Below are positions 1-8,099 of a stretch of 64,000 nt of DNA, in pieces (position 1 is the first letter of the stretch; the number at the start of each line of letters is the position of its first letter). A program made the position numbers and the translations under genes. Location: positions 39,881-103,880 of the forward strand of contig DAOUMD010000036.1 of assembly GCA_034412795.1 (NCBI GenBank), read 5' to 3'. This DNA is from JAUVPY01 sp034412795. Its GTDB lineage: Bacteria > Chloroflexota > Anaerolineae > 4572-78 > NAK82. The notes under the pieces are model-generated. The model had not been told where the DNA came from. It saw only the letters and a program-made list of their open reading frames with translations, and did no database searches.

Positions 1-361
1 ACTGTTCCAGGCCAGGCAACGCCAGGCGGCGAAAAAAGTAGAGTCGAGCCAGGAATTCGAGCCGGATATGACGCACGTGCATGGTGGGCTGGTGCAGCCA
101 ATTGAGAAATGTTTCCCGGCCGGCTTGGGTGATGTGGTACACATTGCGAGGCGGGCGGTTGGACTGGGGATCGACCCGAACCGTTACCAATCCGGCTTGC
201 TCCAATAGTTTAAGCTGGGCATACAATTTGCTCCGCCCGATGCGCCACACCTGTCCCAATTCGTGCTCGAACTCTTGATGCAATTCATAAGGATGTTGCG
301 GGCCAAGCATTAGAAAGCCCAGCAAGACTGAGCGGGGGGTGATCTCATTTTCTCGGGGCAT
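1..361 (-). CDS. PadR family transcriptional regulator, 3' end cut by window edge
   Basis: About 120 residues are visible from the ATG at 361 and the frame is still open at base 1. The N-terminus MPRENEITPRSVLLGFL followed by HPYELHQEFE and a winged-helix segment (KLYAQLKLLEQAGLV, then the wing NRPPRNVYHITQAGRE) is typical of PadR regulators, which bind DNA as dimers through an N-terminal winged helix and usually respond to phenolics, drugs or stress. The C-terminal dimerisation helices begin (RHIRLEFLARLYFFRRL) and run off the edge. An 18-bp perfect palindrome lies 20 bases upstream of the start and is a likely autoregulatory operator. The ligand cannot be predicted. Confidence 0.85.
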   Translation of the reverse strand, partial: MPRENEITPRSVLLGFLMLGPQHPYELHQEFEHELGQVWRIGRSKLYAQLKLLEQAGLVTVRVDPQSNRPPRNVYHITQAGRETFLNWLHQPTMHVRHIRLEFLARLYFFRRLALPGLEQ

Positions 362-380
362 AAGATTGTGGCCTATTCAT

Positions 381-398
381 AATATGAATATTCATATT
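381..398. promoter_or_regulatory. Perfect 18-bp palindrome, probable PadR operator
   Basis: AATATGAATATTCATATT is a perfect inverted repeat, nearly extended by CAT/GTG on the two sides. It lies 20 bases upstream of the PadR start codon, where an autorepressor would bind. The half-site is AT-rich, unlike the surrounding GC-rich DNA. Assignment to PadR rests on position only. Confidence 0.6.
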
Positions 399-508
399 GT
401 GAACACACAAGCATATGTTACTCTTTTATCACGTGTTTGTCAAGTCGAACCCGCCCCGTGGGTGCGTTCAGATTTGGGGGCGAATTACTCTGATCCGAGG
501 AGTGAGGC

Positions 509-543
509 ATCCCCAGATGCCGAACGGAGCCGCATCTGGGGAT
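509..543. terminator. Strong stem-loop between PadR and the cpgS-like gene
   Basis: A perfect 12-bp stem (ATCCCCAGATGC / GCATCTGGGGAT) with an 11-nt loop lies 36 bases beyond the stop of the minus-strand GTPase gene. A short T run follows on the plus strand and an A run precedes on the minus strand, so the U-tract is not well placed for the minus-strand transcript. It is probably a factor-independent-like terminator or a 3' protective hairpin. Confidence 0.5.
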
Positions 544-578
544 TTTGAGGAAGTTATTTTATTCCCATCTTCGTCCAA

Positions 579-1901
579 TCATTCTTCCAGCCATTCAGCC
601 AGGATGTCAGTCAGGGTGGGACGACCGATCTCCTGTAGTTCGTAGCGTACCCGGTCCATAGGATGCTTGACGTTGTGCAGCACCCGCGTCAGGTCGATGG
701 GGGTGGCGGCGATGACGGCATCGCACGGGGTGGCGTTAATGGTCGTCTCCAGGTCTTTGATTTGCCCTGCGCCATAGCCCATAGCAGGCAGCAGCGGGCC
801 GGTTTGAGGATATTTCTCGAACGTCTTGGCGATGCTGCCCACTGCATAAGGCCGCGGGTCAATGATCTCTGCCGCGCCGAAGCGTCGCGCGGCGACGATA
901 CCCGCCCCGTAGCTCATCTCACCGTGGGTGAGCGTGGGGCCATCCTCTATAACCAGCACTCGCTTGCCCCGGATACAGCTCGGGTTACTCACGAAGATAG
1001 GAGACGCGGCGTCCACGACCACCGCATCCGGCGCCAGCCGCTCAATGTTGGCGCGCACCTTGGATGTCCCGGCCAGGTCGGCGGTATCAATCTTGTTGAT
1101 GACCACCACATCCGCCATGCGCAGGTTGGTTTCACCTGGATGGTAGCCGGTCTCGTGATCAGCTCGATGCGGATCAGTCACGACGATGTGGAGGTCTGGC
1201 CGGAAGAAGGGGAAGTCATTGTTGCCACCATCCCACAAGACGACATCGGCTTCCGCCTCAGCCTGGCGCAGTATGGCTTCGTAATCTACCCCGGCGTAGA
1301 CGATGCTGCCCCGATCAAGATGGGGTTCGTATTCCTCCCGCTCCTCGATGGTGCAATTGTGGCGGTCCAGGTCACCGTAATTGGCGAAGCGCTGAACCGC
1401 CTGGGCTGTCAGATCACCGTAGGGCATGGGATGACGCACCACGACCACCTTTTTGCCCATCTCTTTGAGAACATCGGATACACGGCGGGTAGTCTGGCTT
1501 TTGCCCGAGCCGGTGCGTACAGCGCCGATGGATACAACTGGCTTACTACTCTTGAGCATGGTACTTTCGGCTCCCATCAGCCGGAAATCGGCACCGGCAG
1601 CCAGCACCTGTGAGGCTTTGTGCATCACGTACTCATGGGGCACGTCGGAGTAGGCGAACACGACCTGTTGGACTCTGAGATTATCAATGAGATCACTCAA
1701 TTCATCCTCAGGGTAGATAGGGATGCCTTGGGGGTAGAGCGATCCAGCCAGTTGAGCCGGATAAACTCGCCCCTCAATGTTGGGTATCTGGGTTGCGGTA
1801 AAGGCCACGACCTGGTAGCGTTCGTTTTGGCGAAAGAACACATTGAAGTTGTGAAAGTCGCGGCCGGCGGCTCCCATTATGAGCACACGGATCTTCTCCA
1901 T
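579..1901 (-). CDS. Cyclic 2,3-diphosphoglycerate synthetase-like GTPase
   Basis: A 440-residue cytosolic nucleotide-binding protein. Residues 1-115 form a Rossmann-like half (IRVLIMGAAGRDFHNFN). A P-loop GAVRTGSGKS sits at 126-135, WDGGNND at 223-229 (Walker B-like) and NKID at 269-272 (G4-type guanine recognition). This order matches the family annotated as cyclic 2,3-diphosphoglycerate synthetase, named for the archaeal enzyme that cyclises 2,3-DPG to an osmolyte or thermoprotectant. Most bacterial members are uncharacterised and resemble metallochaperone-type GTPases, so the substrate here is uncertain. It starts at the ATG at 1901 behind a GGAGAT ribosome site and is followed by a stem-loop. 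Its neighbours do not suggest a pathway. Confidence 0.75.
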   Translation of the reverse strand: MEKIRVLIMGAAGRDFHNFNVFFRQNERYQVVAFTATQIPNIEGRVYPAQLAGSLYPQGIPIYPEDELSDLIDNLRVQQVVFAYSDVPHEYVMHKASQVLAAGADFRLMGAESTMLKSSKPVVSIGAVRTGSGKSQTTRRVSDVLKEMGKKVVVVRHPMPYGDLTAQAVQRFANYGDLDRHNCTIEEREEYEPHLDRGSIVYAGVDYEAILRQAEAEADVVLWDGGNNDFPFFRPDLHIVVTDPHRADHETGYHPGETNLRMADVVVINKIDTADLAGTSKVRANIERLAPDAVVVDAASPIFVSNPSCIRGKRVLVIEDGPTLTHGEMSYGAGIVAARRFGAAEIIDPRPYAVGSIAKTFEKYPQTGPLLPAMGYGAGQIKDLETTINATPCDAVIAATPIDLTRVLHNVKHPMDRVRYELQEIGRPTLTDILAEWLEE

Positions 1902-1977
1902 TGAAGAGATCTCCTTTCAAAGAGGTGAGTAACAAAGGGCATATAATTATACACCCAACGACCTGTGGCCATACGTT

Positions 1978-2748
1978 TCAGGAGTATGTTTTGCGTGGAC
2001 GATAGGTTAGACGCGAGAGGATGACGCCCAATTCGTAGAGGAGAAATAGTGGTACCATAACCAGCAGCATATTCACCGGATCCACAGTCGGGGTGATGGC
2101 GGCGGCAATAAGAGCGACAACAACGATAGCATATTTGCGATTCTTCTTGAGGCCTTCCGGCGTGATGACTCCCAGCCGGGCCAGAAAGGCCAGGATGAGG
2201 GGTGTCTGGAAACTAACACCAATCCAAAACATCAAGCGCGAGACGAAACCAAAATAAGACTTGGGCCGGGGGGCGGTAGGGATATTGAGAAAGCTGAGGA
2301 GAAAAGGCAGGGCAGCGCGTAGCATCACAAAGTAGGCAAAGGCCACGCCCAGCAGAAACAGAAGTGACGCGCTGGGCACAATGATCCACAGATAGCGGCG
2401 CTCCTCTCGCGTCAAGCCTGGCACGACGAAGCGGATAAATTGATAGACGATGACCGGCATGGCCAGCACCAATCCGCTGATAAGAGAGACACGCATGAAG
2501 ATGCCGACGTTTTCGGTGACTTCAATGGACTGTAGCATCTCTCGCCCACCCACCGGCACCGTCAGGAATTCCACAAGCCGGTTGGCGAAGATGAAACTAA
2601 TGGCCGTAGCGATGAGCAAGGCCAGGGAAGCTCTGATCAGACGGTCGCGCAACTCCGTCAGGTGATCCATCAAGGTCATTTGAGCCTCCAGATCCTCGGC
2701 GGGAAGGGGCTCGTTATCTTGCAGGGAGGGGGTATCAGGTGTCGACAT
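1978..2748 (-). CDS. tatC: Sec-independent protein translocase TatC
   Basis: A 256-residue polytopic inner-membrane protein with six predicted hydrophobic segments, the receptor core of the twin-arginine translocase that exports folded proteins. The family hallmark MTLMDHLTELRDRLIRA begins near residue 24, and the signature region PGLTREERRYLWIIVPSA is present. It overlaps the upstream tatB-like gene by 14 bases (2735-2748), so translation is probably coupled. The length is normal for TatC. Confidence 0.95.
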   Translation of the reverse strand: MSTPDTPSLQDNEPLPAEDLEAQMTLMDHLTELRDRLIRASLALLIATAISFIFANRLVEFLTVPVGGREMLQSIEVTENVGIFMRVSLISGLVLAMPVIVYQFIRFVVPGLTREERRYLWIIVPSASLLFLLGVAFAYFVMLRAALPFLLSFLNIPTAPRPKSYFGFVSRLMFWIGVSFQTPLILAFLARLGVITPEGLKKNRKYAIVVVALIAAAITPTVDPVNMLLVMVPLFLLYELGVILSRLTYRPRKTYS

Positions 2749-3361
2749 TTTCGGCGTCGCTGTTTAAGGTGTCGGGTTGTTTTGGAGGTGAAGCCTCAAG
2801 AGGAACTGGCTCGGCTTTGGCATCAACAGATGACGCGTCATCCGTTGGTGACGCGTCGTCCGTTGGTGACGCGTCGTCCGTTGGTGACGCGTCATCCGTT
2901 GGTGACGCATCATCCGTTGGTGACGCGTCATCCGTTGGTGACGCGTCATCCGTTCGTGACGCATCATCCGTTCGTGACGCATCATCTGTTGGTGACGATG
3001 AGGGCGATGGGCTAAGGGTTTGCTCTAGATCAGCCTGAGCTTCCTTAAATGGCTTGGTCAACGTTTCCTGGAGTCCTTCATCTGAGCCAAGCGGGTTGGT
3101 GAGGGCTTGCTGTAGACCAGCCTGGGCTTCCTTGAATGGCTTGGCCAGTGCTTCCTGGAGTCCTTCGCCCGTCTCAGTTCGAGACAGACTGTCAATCTCT
3201 CGCTGCCACTCGCCGGTAAGACCCTGAGACAAAGCACGCACGTCACGCAGAGTCTTACCGATTGATCGTGCTAATTCAGGTAACCGTTCCGGGCCAACGA
3301 CGATAAACGCGATGATCAAGACAACAATAAGTTCAAGTGGGCCTATGCCCAAGAAATCCAT
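2735..3361 (-). CDS. tatB: Twin-arginine translocase TatA/TatB-type subunit with repetitive tail
   Basis: A 208-residue protein with the TatA/B architecture: a short periplasmic start, a transmembrane helix at about residues 9-27, the GPERLP hinge typical of TatB, then an amphipathic helix (ELARSIGKTLRDVRAL). The middle has two similar segments (GLQEALAKPFKEAQAG and GLQETLTKPFKEAQAD). These are followed by nine exact-length six-residue repeats of the type TDDASP encoded by an 18-bp tandem DNA repeat. The tail is acidic and probably disordered. TatA versus TatB cannot be settled, because no other small Tat subunit is in the window. It is co-transcribed with tatC by overlap and lies directly downstream of nusB. 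Confidence 0.85.
   Translation of the reverse strand: MDFLGIGPLELIVVLIIAFIVVGPERLPELARSIGKTLRDVRALSQGLTGEWQREIDSLSRTETGEGLQEALAKPFKEAQAGLQQALTNPLGSDEGLQETLTKPFKEAQADLEQTLSPSPSSSPTDDASRTDDASRTDDASPTDDASPTDDASPTDDASPTDDASPTDDASPTDDASSVDAKAEPVPLEASPPKQPDTLNSDAENVDT
2832..2993. repeat. 18-bp tandem repeat, nine units, inside tatB-like gene
   Basis: Nine consecutive 18-bp units of the type GACGCGTCATCCGTTGGT, differing at one to three positions each, encode (TDDAS[PR])n on the minus strand. Eighteen is divisible by three, so gain or loss of units preserves the frame. The arrangement suggests slippage-driven length variation of the TatB tail between strains. Confidence 0.9.
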
Positions 3362-3364
3362 AAA

Positions 3365-3811
3365 TCATGCCTTCGATGCTTGTGGAGTCAACGTTGCAAG
3401 AACGTGCTCACGTCCGCGACTTGCCAGGCTGCCCAGCACACCGTTCACAAAGCGTGGCGAGCTATCACTGCCAAACATCTTGGCCAGTTCGACTGCTTCG
3501 TTGATAGCAACCTTAGGTGGAGTATCTGAATCAAAGAGGAGCTCGTAGATAGCAATGCGCAAGATGTTGCGGTCTATCACCGCAATCTGTTCCACCGGCC
3601 ACTCAGGCGCCAGTTCTGCCATCACCTGGTCAAGATCTGGCTTCTGGTTCACAACCCCTTCCACCAGATGAAAAGCAAACGCTGTCGCAGGTTCCGACAT
3701 AGGGCGATCTCTAAGCCGACAGCCCAACGCGTACTCGGGGGTATGCCGAGTGAAATCAAGTTCATAAAGTCCCTGAAGTGCGACTGCACGGGCGCGACGA
3801 CGTGCTTTCAT
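3365..3811 (-). CDS. nusB: Transcription antitermination factor NusB
   Basis: A 148-residue all-helical RNA-binding protein that, with NusE/S10, NusA and NusG, supports rRNA transcription antitermination. The start MKARRRARAVALQGLYELD matches the NusB N-terminal basic helix. The C-terminal half contains the family motif ILRIAIYELLF and PPKVAINEAVELAKMFG, then FVNGVLGSL. The ATG at 3811 is chosen over a longer upstream reading (to 3904), because the family begins here and GGTGGAGG lies just upstream. It sits between an Asp23-family gene and tatB, an arrangement common in Gram-positive-type genomes. Confidence 0.93.
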   Translation of the reverse strand: MKARRRARAVALQGLYELDFTRHTPEYALGCRLRDRPMSEPATAFAFHLVEGVVNQKPDLDQVMAELAPEWPVEQIAVIDRNILRIAIYELLFDSDTPPKVAINEAVELAKMFGSDSSPRFVNGVLGSLASRGREHVLATLTPQASKA

Positions 3812-3925
3812 GCGCGCTGCCCTCCACCAAAATTTGTAAGTGTGCGAGTATTTCTCACCCTTTGCGCATTTTGTCTGTAGCCAAAATGTGCCGGGCTGCT
3901 CCAAGAAGGGTCTTCTCCACTGACA

Positions 3926-4279
3926 TCAGCAACTATAAAGGAGGGGGAAGTCTACGTCCTGGATGTGGACGTTGACCGCCAACACCTCCATTCCGACCAT
4001 ATCTTGAATAGCCCGGCTGACTTCGCTTTGCAACGTTTGTCCCAGCCGCAGCAGATTGGCCTCGGATTCGGCAACCACGTAGAGATCTACGGTCACAGCG
4101 TTATCTGTAATGCACAGATCCACACCGCCTACCCGACCAGGCCGACCGAGCACGCGCTCCACATTCAGTCGCCACTCATCACTCATACGGGCAACGCCTG
4201 GCGTTGCCAACGTTGTGAGGCGAGCAACGGTAGTGAGCACAGTGGGATGAATTGTTACAGTACCGAGAGCTTGCACCAT
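3926..4279 (-). CDS. Asp23/Gls24 family protein
   Basis: About 117 residues from the ATG at 4279 (an upstream start at 4306 is also open). The sequence HPTVLTTVARLTTLATPGVARM followed by VDLYVVAESEANLLRLGQTLQ and VSRAIQDMVGMEVLAVNVHI matches the Asp23/Gls24 (DUF322) family. These small proteins are linked to cell-envelope stress and often lie immediately upstream of nusB, as here. No membrane segment is present. Its exact role in this lineage is unknown. Confidence 0.8.
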   Translation of the reverse strand: MVQALGTVTIHPTVLTTVARLTTLATPGVARMSDEWRLNVERVLGRPGRVGGVDLCITDNAVTVDLYVVAESEANLLRLGQTLQSEVSRAIQDMVGMEVLAVNVHIQDVDFPLLYSC

Positions 4280-4430
4280 AAGCCCCGCTCTTAAGAGCGC
4301 TAGCAAAACACTAAAAGCTATTCAATAGACTGGAATGAAAACCTCACCCAAGGCTATCAAAGACAAATGCTAAAACGATGATCCTATATTACCACGGTAC
4401 TACCGATAATGCAAACCCCCAATGAAACTT

Positions 4431-5180
4431 CTATTGCATTACCATCCCGCCGTCAATCGCGAGCACCTGTCCGGTGATGAAACTGGCTTCGTCGGAGGCC
4501 AGGAAAGCGACGGCCCTGGCAACGTCCTCTGGCTGACCGAACCTACCCAAGGGTGTCATTTGGATACCCCATTCTTTTAGCTCCTGGGACAGATCGGCTG
4601 TTAGTTCAGTCTCGATGAATCCTGGCGCCACAGCGTTGACCGTGATGTTGCGGGCGCCAACTTCTTTGGCCAGGGCCTTGGTGAGACCAATGAGGCCGGC
4701 CTTAGAAGAAGAGTAGTTTGCCTGACCCGCCTGGCCTGCCAATCCCGACACCGAAGAGATATTAATGATGCGACCGGAACGTTGCTTCATCATGGGGCGA
4801 ACGACAGCCTTGGAGCAATTAAACGCCCCCTTGAGGTTGATGTTGAGAATCAAATCCCAATCAGCCTCGCTCATGCGCATAATCAGATTATCACGGGTGG
4901 TGCCGGCATTGTTGACTAGAATGTCAACGCGGCCAAACTCGTCTATGGCGCGGTCGATCATAGCCTTGGTGCTGGCGCTGTCAGCCACATCTACCTTGAC
5001 CGCAATCGCCCGCTGCCCGGTATTGGCAGTAATTTCCTGGGCCGTAGATTCAGCTTTTTCCTCTTGCAGGTCAGCAACCACTACATTGGCTCCCTGCCCC
5101 GCTAATGTCTCAGCGATAGCACGCCCAATGCCCTGAGCGCCACCGGTGACGACGGCAACTTTGTCACTTAGATCGATCAT
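4431..5180 (-). CDS. fabG: 3-oxoacyl-[acyl-carrier-protein] reductase
   Basis: A 249-residue NADPH-dependent short-chain dehydrogenase that reduces 3-ketoacyl-ACP in each round of type II fatty acid synthesis. The glycine-rich cofactor motif TGGAQGIGRAI is at about residues 12-22, NNAG follows, and the catalytic Ser-Tyr-Lys are visible as ISSVSG and YSSSK. The C-terminal AIDGGMVMQ is typical of FabG. It lies 26 bases downstream of fabD in the same direction, so the two probably form a fatty-acid operon with rpmF upstream. Confidence 0.93.
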   Translation of the reverse strand: MIDLSDKVAVVTGGAQGIGRAIAETLAGQGANVVVADLQEEKAESTAQEITANTGQRAIAVKVDVADSASTKAMIDRAIDEFGRVDILVNNAGTTRDNLIMRMSEADWDLILNINLKGAFNCSKAVVRPMMKQRSGRIINISSVSGLAGQAGQANYSSSKAGLIGLTKALAKEVGARNITVNAVAPGFIETELTADLSQELKEWGIQMTPLGRFGQPEDVARAVAFLASDEASFITGQVLAIDGGMVMQ

Positions 5181-5206
5181 ACGGTTTCCCCCTTGTTCGC
5201 TTCTCC

Positions 5207-6154
5207 CTATGCGTTGTCGGCGATCAGCGCCTGCACACCATCCACAGTCCCGCAGGCGACGGGATTCACTTCCTTGCTTATACGCTTGACGAGTCCGGTC
5301 AGCACATCTTTGGGGCCAATCTCGACGAAACTTGTTACGCCCTGGTCGACTATGTACTCAACCGATTCAACCCAGCGCACCGACGAGGTGAGTTGGGCTA
5401 ACATTTCCCGGTGAATGTCCTCCACCGTATTCAGCGGACGGGCCGTGATGTTGGCCACCACCGGCACCTGAGGCGGCTGGATGGGGGTGGCCTCGACAGC
5501 CTGGCGAAATTCATCGGCGATGACGGCCATCAGCGGTGAGTGGGCGGCGATGCTGACCGCCAGCCGAACCACGCGCCGGGCGCGGGCCTGCTGTGCCATC
5601 TCCATCGCAGCTTCCAACGCCTTGTTGTCGCCCGAGATTACGATCTGACCAGGTGAATTGTAATTGGCAACCTGTACCACCACCCCTGTTTCCTGGCTGG
5701 CGCGCTGACAGATGTCCGTCACCATCTCATCGTCTAACCGGATGATGGCAGCCATACCACCCGGGCTTCGTTCGCCGGCTTCCTTCATCAACCGACCACG
5801 CTCACGCACCAAGCGTAGCCCGTCGGCAAACGTAAGCGCACCGGCCGCAACCAGGGCGCTGTATTCACCCAGGCTATGACCTGCTGTGAAACTCGGCGAG
5901 GCCGACCATCCCTCACTCTGAAGGACTCGCAGGGTGGCCAGGCTGGCAACGTAAATGCCCGGCTGCGTGTTAATGGTGTCGTTTAATTTCTCTTCCGGTC
6001 CTTCAAAGCAAAGAGACGAGAGGGAAAAGCCCAACAAGTCGTCCGCTTCAGCGAAGGTATCACGAGCGACAGGATACGTCTGGGCCAGGTCCGCTCCCAT
6101 ACCCAGTATCTGCGACCCCTGGCCAGGGAACAGGAACGCGGTCGTTTCGGTCAT
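5207..6154 (-). CDS. fabD: Malonyl CoA-acyl carrier protein transacylase
   Basis: A 315-residue cytosolic enzyme that moves malonyl from CoA to ACP to supply fatty acid elongation. It begins with FLFPGQGSQ, carries the active-site nucleophile in GHSLGEYSAL, the malonyl-positioning arginine region (LRLVRERGRLM), and the catalytic histidine in SIAAHSPLM. The length is standard. It precedes fabG by 26 bases and follows rpmF by 132 bases. No plsX or fabH gene is present between them, unlike many Gram-positive clusters. Confidence 0.95.
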   Translation of the reverse strand: MTETTAFLFPGQGSQILGMGADLAQTYPVARDTFAEADDLLGFSLSSLCFEGPEEKLNDTINTQPGIYVASLATLRVLQSEGWSASPSFTAGHSLGEYSALVAAGALTFADGLRLVRERGRLMKEAGERSPGGMAAIIRLDDEMVTDICQRASQETGVVVQVANYNSPGQIVISGDNKALEAAMEMAQQARARRVVRLAVSIAAHSPLMAVIADEFRQAVEATPIQPPQVPVVANITARPLNTVEDIHREMLAQLTSSVRWVESVEYIVDQGVTSFVEIGPKDVLTGLVKRISKEVNPVACGTVDGVQALIADNA

Positions 6155-6286
6155 GATTTCAGTCTTTCAGTCTACCAGACGCAACAAGGCCGTGCTTGGC
6201 TTTACCCCAACCGGGGTACCTGTGTCCCATTCGGGATACCAGTTGCCGGGCACGGCCCGCCAACGTGCATTGCTACGCATATGCAC

Positions 6287-6481
6287 CTATGACGACTTCT
6301 CTTCAACTTTGATGACTTCGATTCCCTTGTAAGTGCCGCAGTTGGGACACACGTGATGGGCCAACCTGAGGGAATGGCACTGAGGGCAGGGGACCATCGT
6401 CCCCATTTTTACGCGCAAGTAGTGTGCGCGACGGCGGTCACGACGGACCTTAGATATTTTTCGCTTTGGTAAGGCACCCAC
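6287..6481 (-). CDS. rpmF: 50S ribosomal protein L32
   Basis: A 64-residue basic ribosomal protein starting MGALPKRKISKVRRDRRRAH, followed by two CxxC pairs (CPQCHSLRLAHHVCPNCGTY) that form a zinc ribbon. The acidic C-terminus IKVEEKSS is usual. Linkage of rpmF to fatty acid genes is widespread in bacteria and is conserved here (rpmF, fabD, fabG in order of transcription). Confidence 0.95.
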   Translation of the reverse strand: MGALPKRKISKVRRDRRRAHYLRVKMGTMVPCPQCHSLRLAHHVCPNCGTYKGIEVIKVEEKSS

Positions 6482-6564
6482 GATCCTGGTGTCTCCTTTC
6501 GAATTGACTTACACTGAATCTGGAGCATTATACATCCGAGCTATCTGCCAGTCAATTTAAGAAT

Positions 6565-6587
6565 CCCGGTTTTTGACAAAAGCCGGG
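6565..6587 (-). terminator. Hairpin after purA
   Basis: CCCGG at 6565-6569 pairs with CCGGG at 6583-6587 around T-rich/A-rich arms, in the 212-base gap downstream of purA and upstream of rpmF. On the minus strand the hairpin is followed by ATTCTTAAATT, a moderate U-rich tail. It is likely the purA terminator. Confidence 0.5.
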
Positions 6588-6693
6588 TTTCTTCTGCACA
6601 GCCTATGGAAGCGGCCAAGAATAACTTCCTGTTTTCAAACCAAAATCCCAGGTTAAACCCTTCAAATTGCACAAATTTATTTTTGGACGCGGC

Positions 6694-7989
6694 CTATGCT
6701 TCCATATCTATCATGGCTTCGCGCTCCGGACCGACCGACACCCAGCGGATGGGCGCACCGGCTAGCTCCTGGATGCGGCGCAGGAAACGTTGCGCCTCAG
6801 CCGGCAAGTCATCCCAACGCCGTGCTTCCGTGCTCGGCCGGTCCCAGCCGGGCCACGTCTCGTAGACCGGCTCGACCGCTTCGAGGGTCGCCGTGTCAGG
6901 CATGTGCGTGACCTCTTCGCCTGAAGAGAGCCGGTAACCGGTGCAGATTTTCAGCTCCGGCATCCCATCCAGCACGTCCAGCTTGGTGACGGCCAGGCGG
7001 GTGAAACCGTTGAGCCAGTTGGCATAATCGAGAGCGACGGCGTCGAGCCATCCACAGCGCCGGGGGCGGCCGGTGGTCGCTCCGTATTCTCTGCCCACCT
7101 CACGCAGATGGTCGCCGGTCTCGTCAGTCAACTCGGTGGGGAGCGGCCCGGCGCCAACGGCGGTGACGTAGGCTTTGACCACGCCGACGACGTCGGTAAG
7201 GGCTTGCACCGGCAGTCCAGCCCCGACTGGCCCAAAGGATGCCAGAGGGTTAGATGATGTGACACAGGGATAAACGCCCCAGTCCAGGTCACGCATCACG
7301 CCCAATTGGCCTTCCAGCAAAACAGACTGATCGGCCTCGACGGCAGCCCGCACCAGGGGCAGGACGTCAACGATATGAGGACGCAGCCGCTCGGCCCAGC
7401 GCCTGCAAGACGCGGTGAGAGAGTCCAGGTTCACCGGCTCACCGTCGAAATGGGCGATGGTCCGGTTCTTGCGGGGAAGGACAGCGGTCAGGCGGTCGCG
7501 CAAGCGGTTGGCGTCGAGCAGATCACCAACCCGCAGTCCCCAACGGGCGGCCTTGTCGGCGTAGGTGGGGCCTATGCCGCGCTTGGTGGTGCCGATAGCC
7601 TTCGCGCCCCTGGCCGTCTCCTCCAGGCCATCGAGTTGGCGATGATAGGGTAATATGAGATGCGCCCGGCTCGAAATGAAGAGGTTGTCTAACGACAGCC
7701 CGGCCACATCCAGGGCGTCCATCTCGGTGACCAGTGTCTCCGGGTTGACCACACAACCGGTCCCGATGATGCATTTCGTACCCTGGTTGAAGATGCCTGA
7801 CGGCACCAGGTGCAGTTTGAACTCACCGTACTGGTTGACGACGGTGTGACCGGCGTTGTCACCCCCCTGGTAGCGGATGACCATTTCCGCCGGTTTCCCG
7901 AGTCCGCCTGACGACGAGGCCAGGTAGTCTACCACCCGACCTTTGCCCTCATCACCCCACTGGGCGCCAACAACAGCAATCACAGGCAT
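6694..7989 (-). CDS. purA: Adenylosuccinate synthetase
   Basis: A 431-residue GTP-dependent enzyme making adenylosuccinate from IMP and aspartate, the first step to AMP. The start MPVIAVVGAQWGDEGKGRVV contains the GDEGKG phosphate loop. The IMP-binding GDNAGHTV, the catalytic TTKRGIGPTY and the C-terminal GAPIRWVSVGPERE all match PurA. The ATG at 7989 is preferred over a longer open frame to 8073, because a textbook AAGGAGGT ribosome site sits 7 bases upstream and the family begins here. A 14-bp perfect hairpin lies in the leader. It would work with the salvage enzymes further along the window. Confidence 0.96.
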   Translation of the reverse strand: MPVIAVVGAQWGDEGKGRVVDYLASSSGGLGKPAEMVIRYQGGDNAGHTVVNQYGEFKLHLVPSGIFNQGTKCIIGTGCVVNPETLVTEMDALDVAGLSLDNLFISSRAHLILPYHRQLDGLEETARGAKAIGTTKRGIGPTYADKAARWGLRVGDLLDANRLRDRLTAVLPRKNRTIAHFDGEPVNLDSLTASCRRWAERLRPHIVDVLPLVRAAVEADQSVLLEGQLGVMRDLDWGVYPCVTSSNPLASFGPVGAGLPVQALTDVVGVVKAYVTAVGAGPLPTELTDETGDHLREVGREYGATTGRPRRCGWLDAVALDYANWLNGFTRLAVTKLDVLDGMPELKICTGYRLSSGEEVTHMPDTATLEAVEPVYETWPGWDRPSTEARRWDDLPAEAQRFLRRIQELAGAPIRWVSVGPEREAMIDMEA

Positions 7990-8015
7990 GGCACGACCTC
8001 CTTGGTCCACACAAG

Positions 8016-8047
8016 CTCCCCCGCCAGAACCGATTCTGGCGGGGGAG
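8016..8047 (-). promoter_or_regulatory. Perfect 14-bp hairpin upstream of the purA ribosome site
   Basis: CTCCCCCGCCAGAA (8016-8029) and its exact complement (8034-8047) flank a 4-nt loop CCGA. On the purA sense strand no U-tract follows, so it is a poor intrinsic terminator. It could end the DUF3179 transcript with a protein factor, or act as a structured purA leader close to the Shine-Dalgarno site at about 7996-8003. Confidence 0.6.
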
Positions 8048-8099
8048 GAATCAGTATCACTGATGCTGACCATTTACGGTCAGCGTGGCCATTATAGCA

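Noticed and set aside
663..1613. A 316-codon plus-strand frame opposite the GTPase gene
   Set aside because: It is antisense to a well-conserved family gene with P-loop and NKID motifs, and its translation has no recognisable domain.
2832..2993. CRISPR-like array
   Set aside because: The 18-bp units are contiguous without spacers and lie within a coding frame.
2662..3038. Plus-strand frames through the Tat repeat
   Set aside because: An 18-bp repeat is open in several frames automatically. The family TatB start and hinge fix the coding strand.
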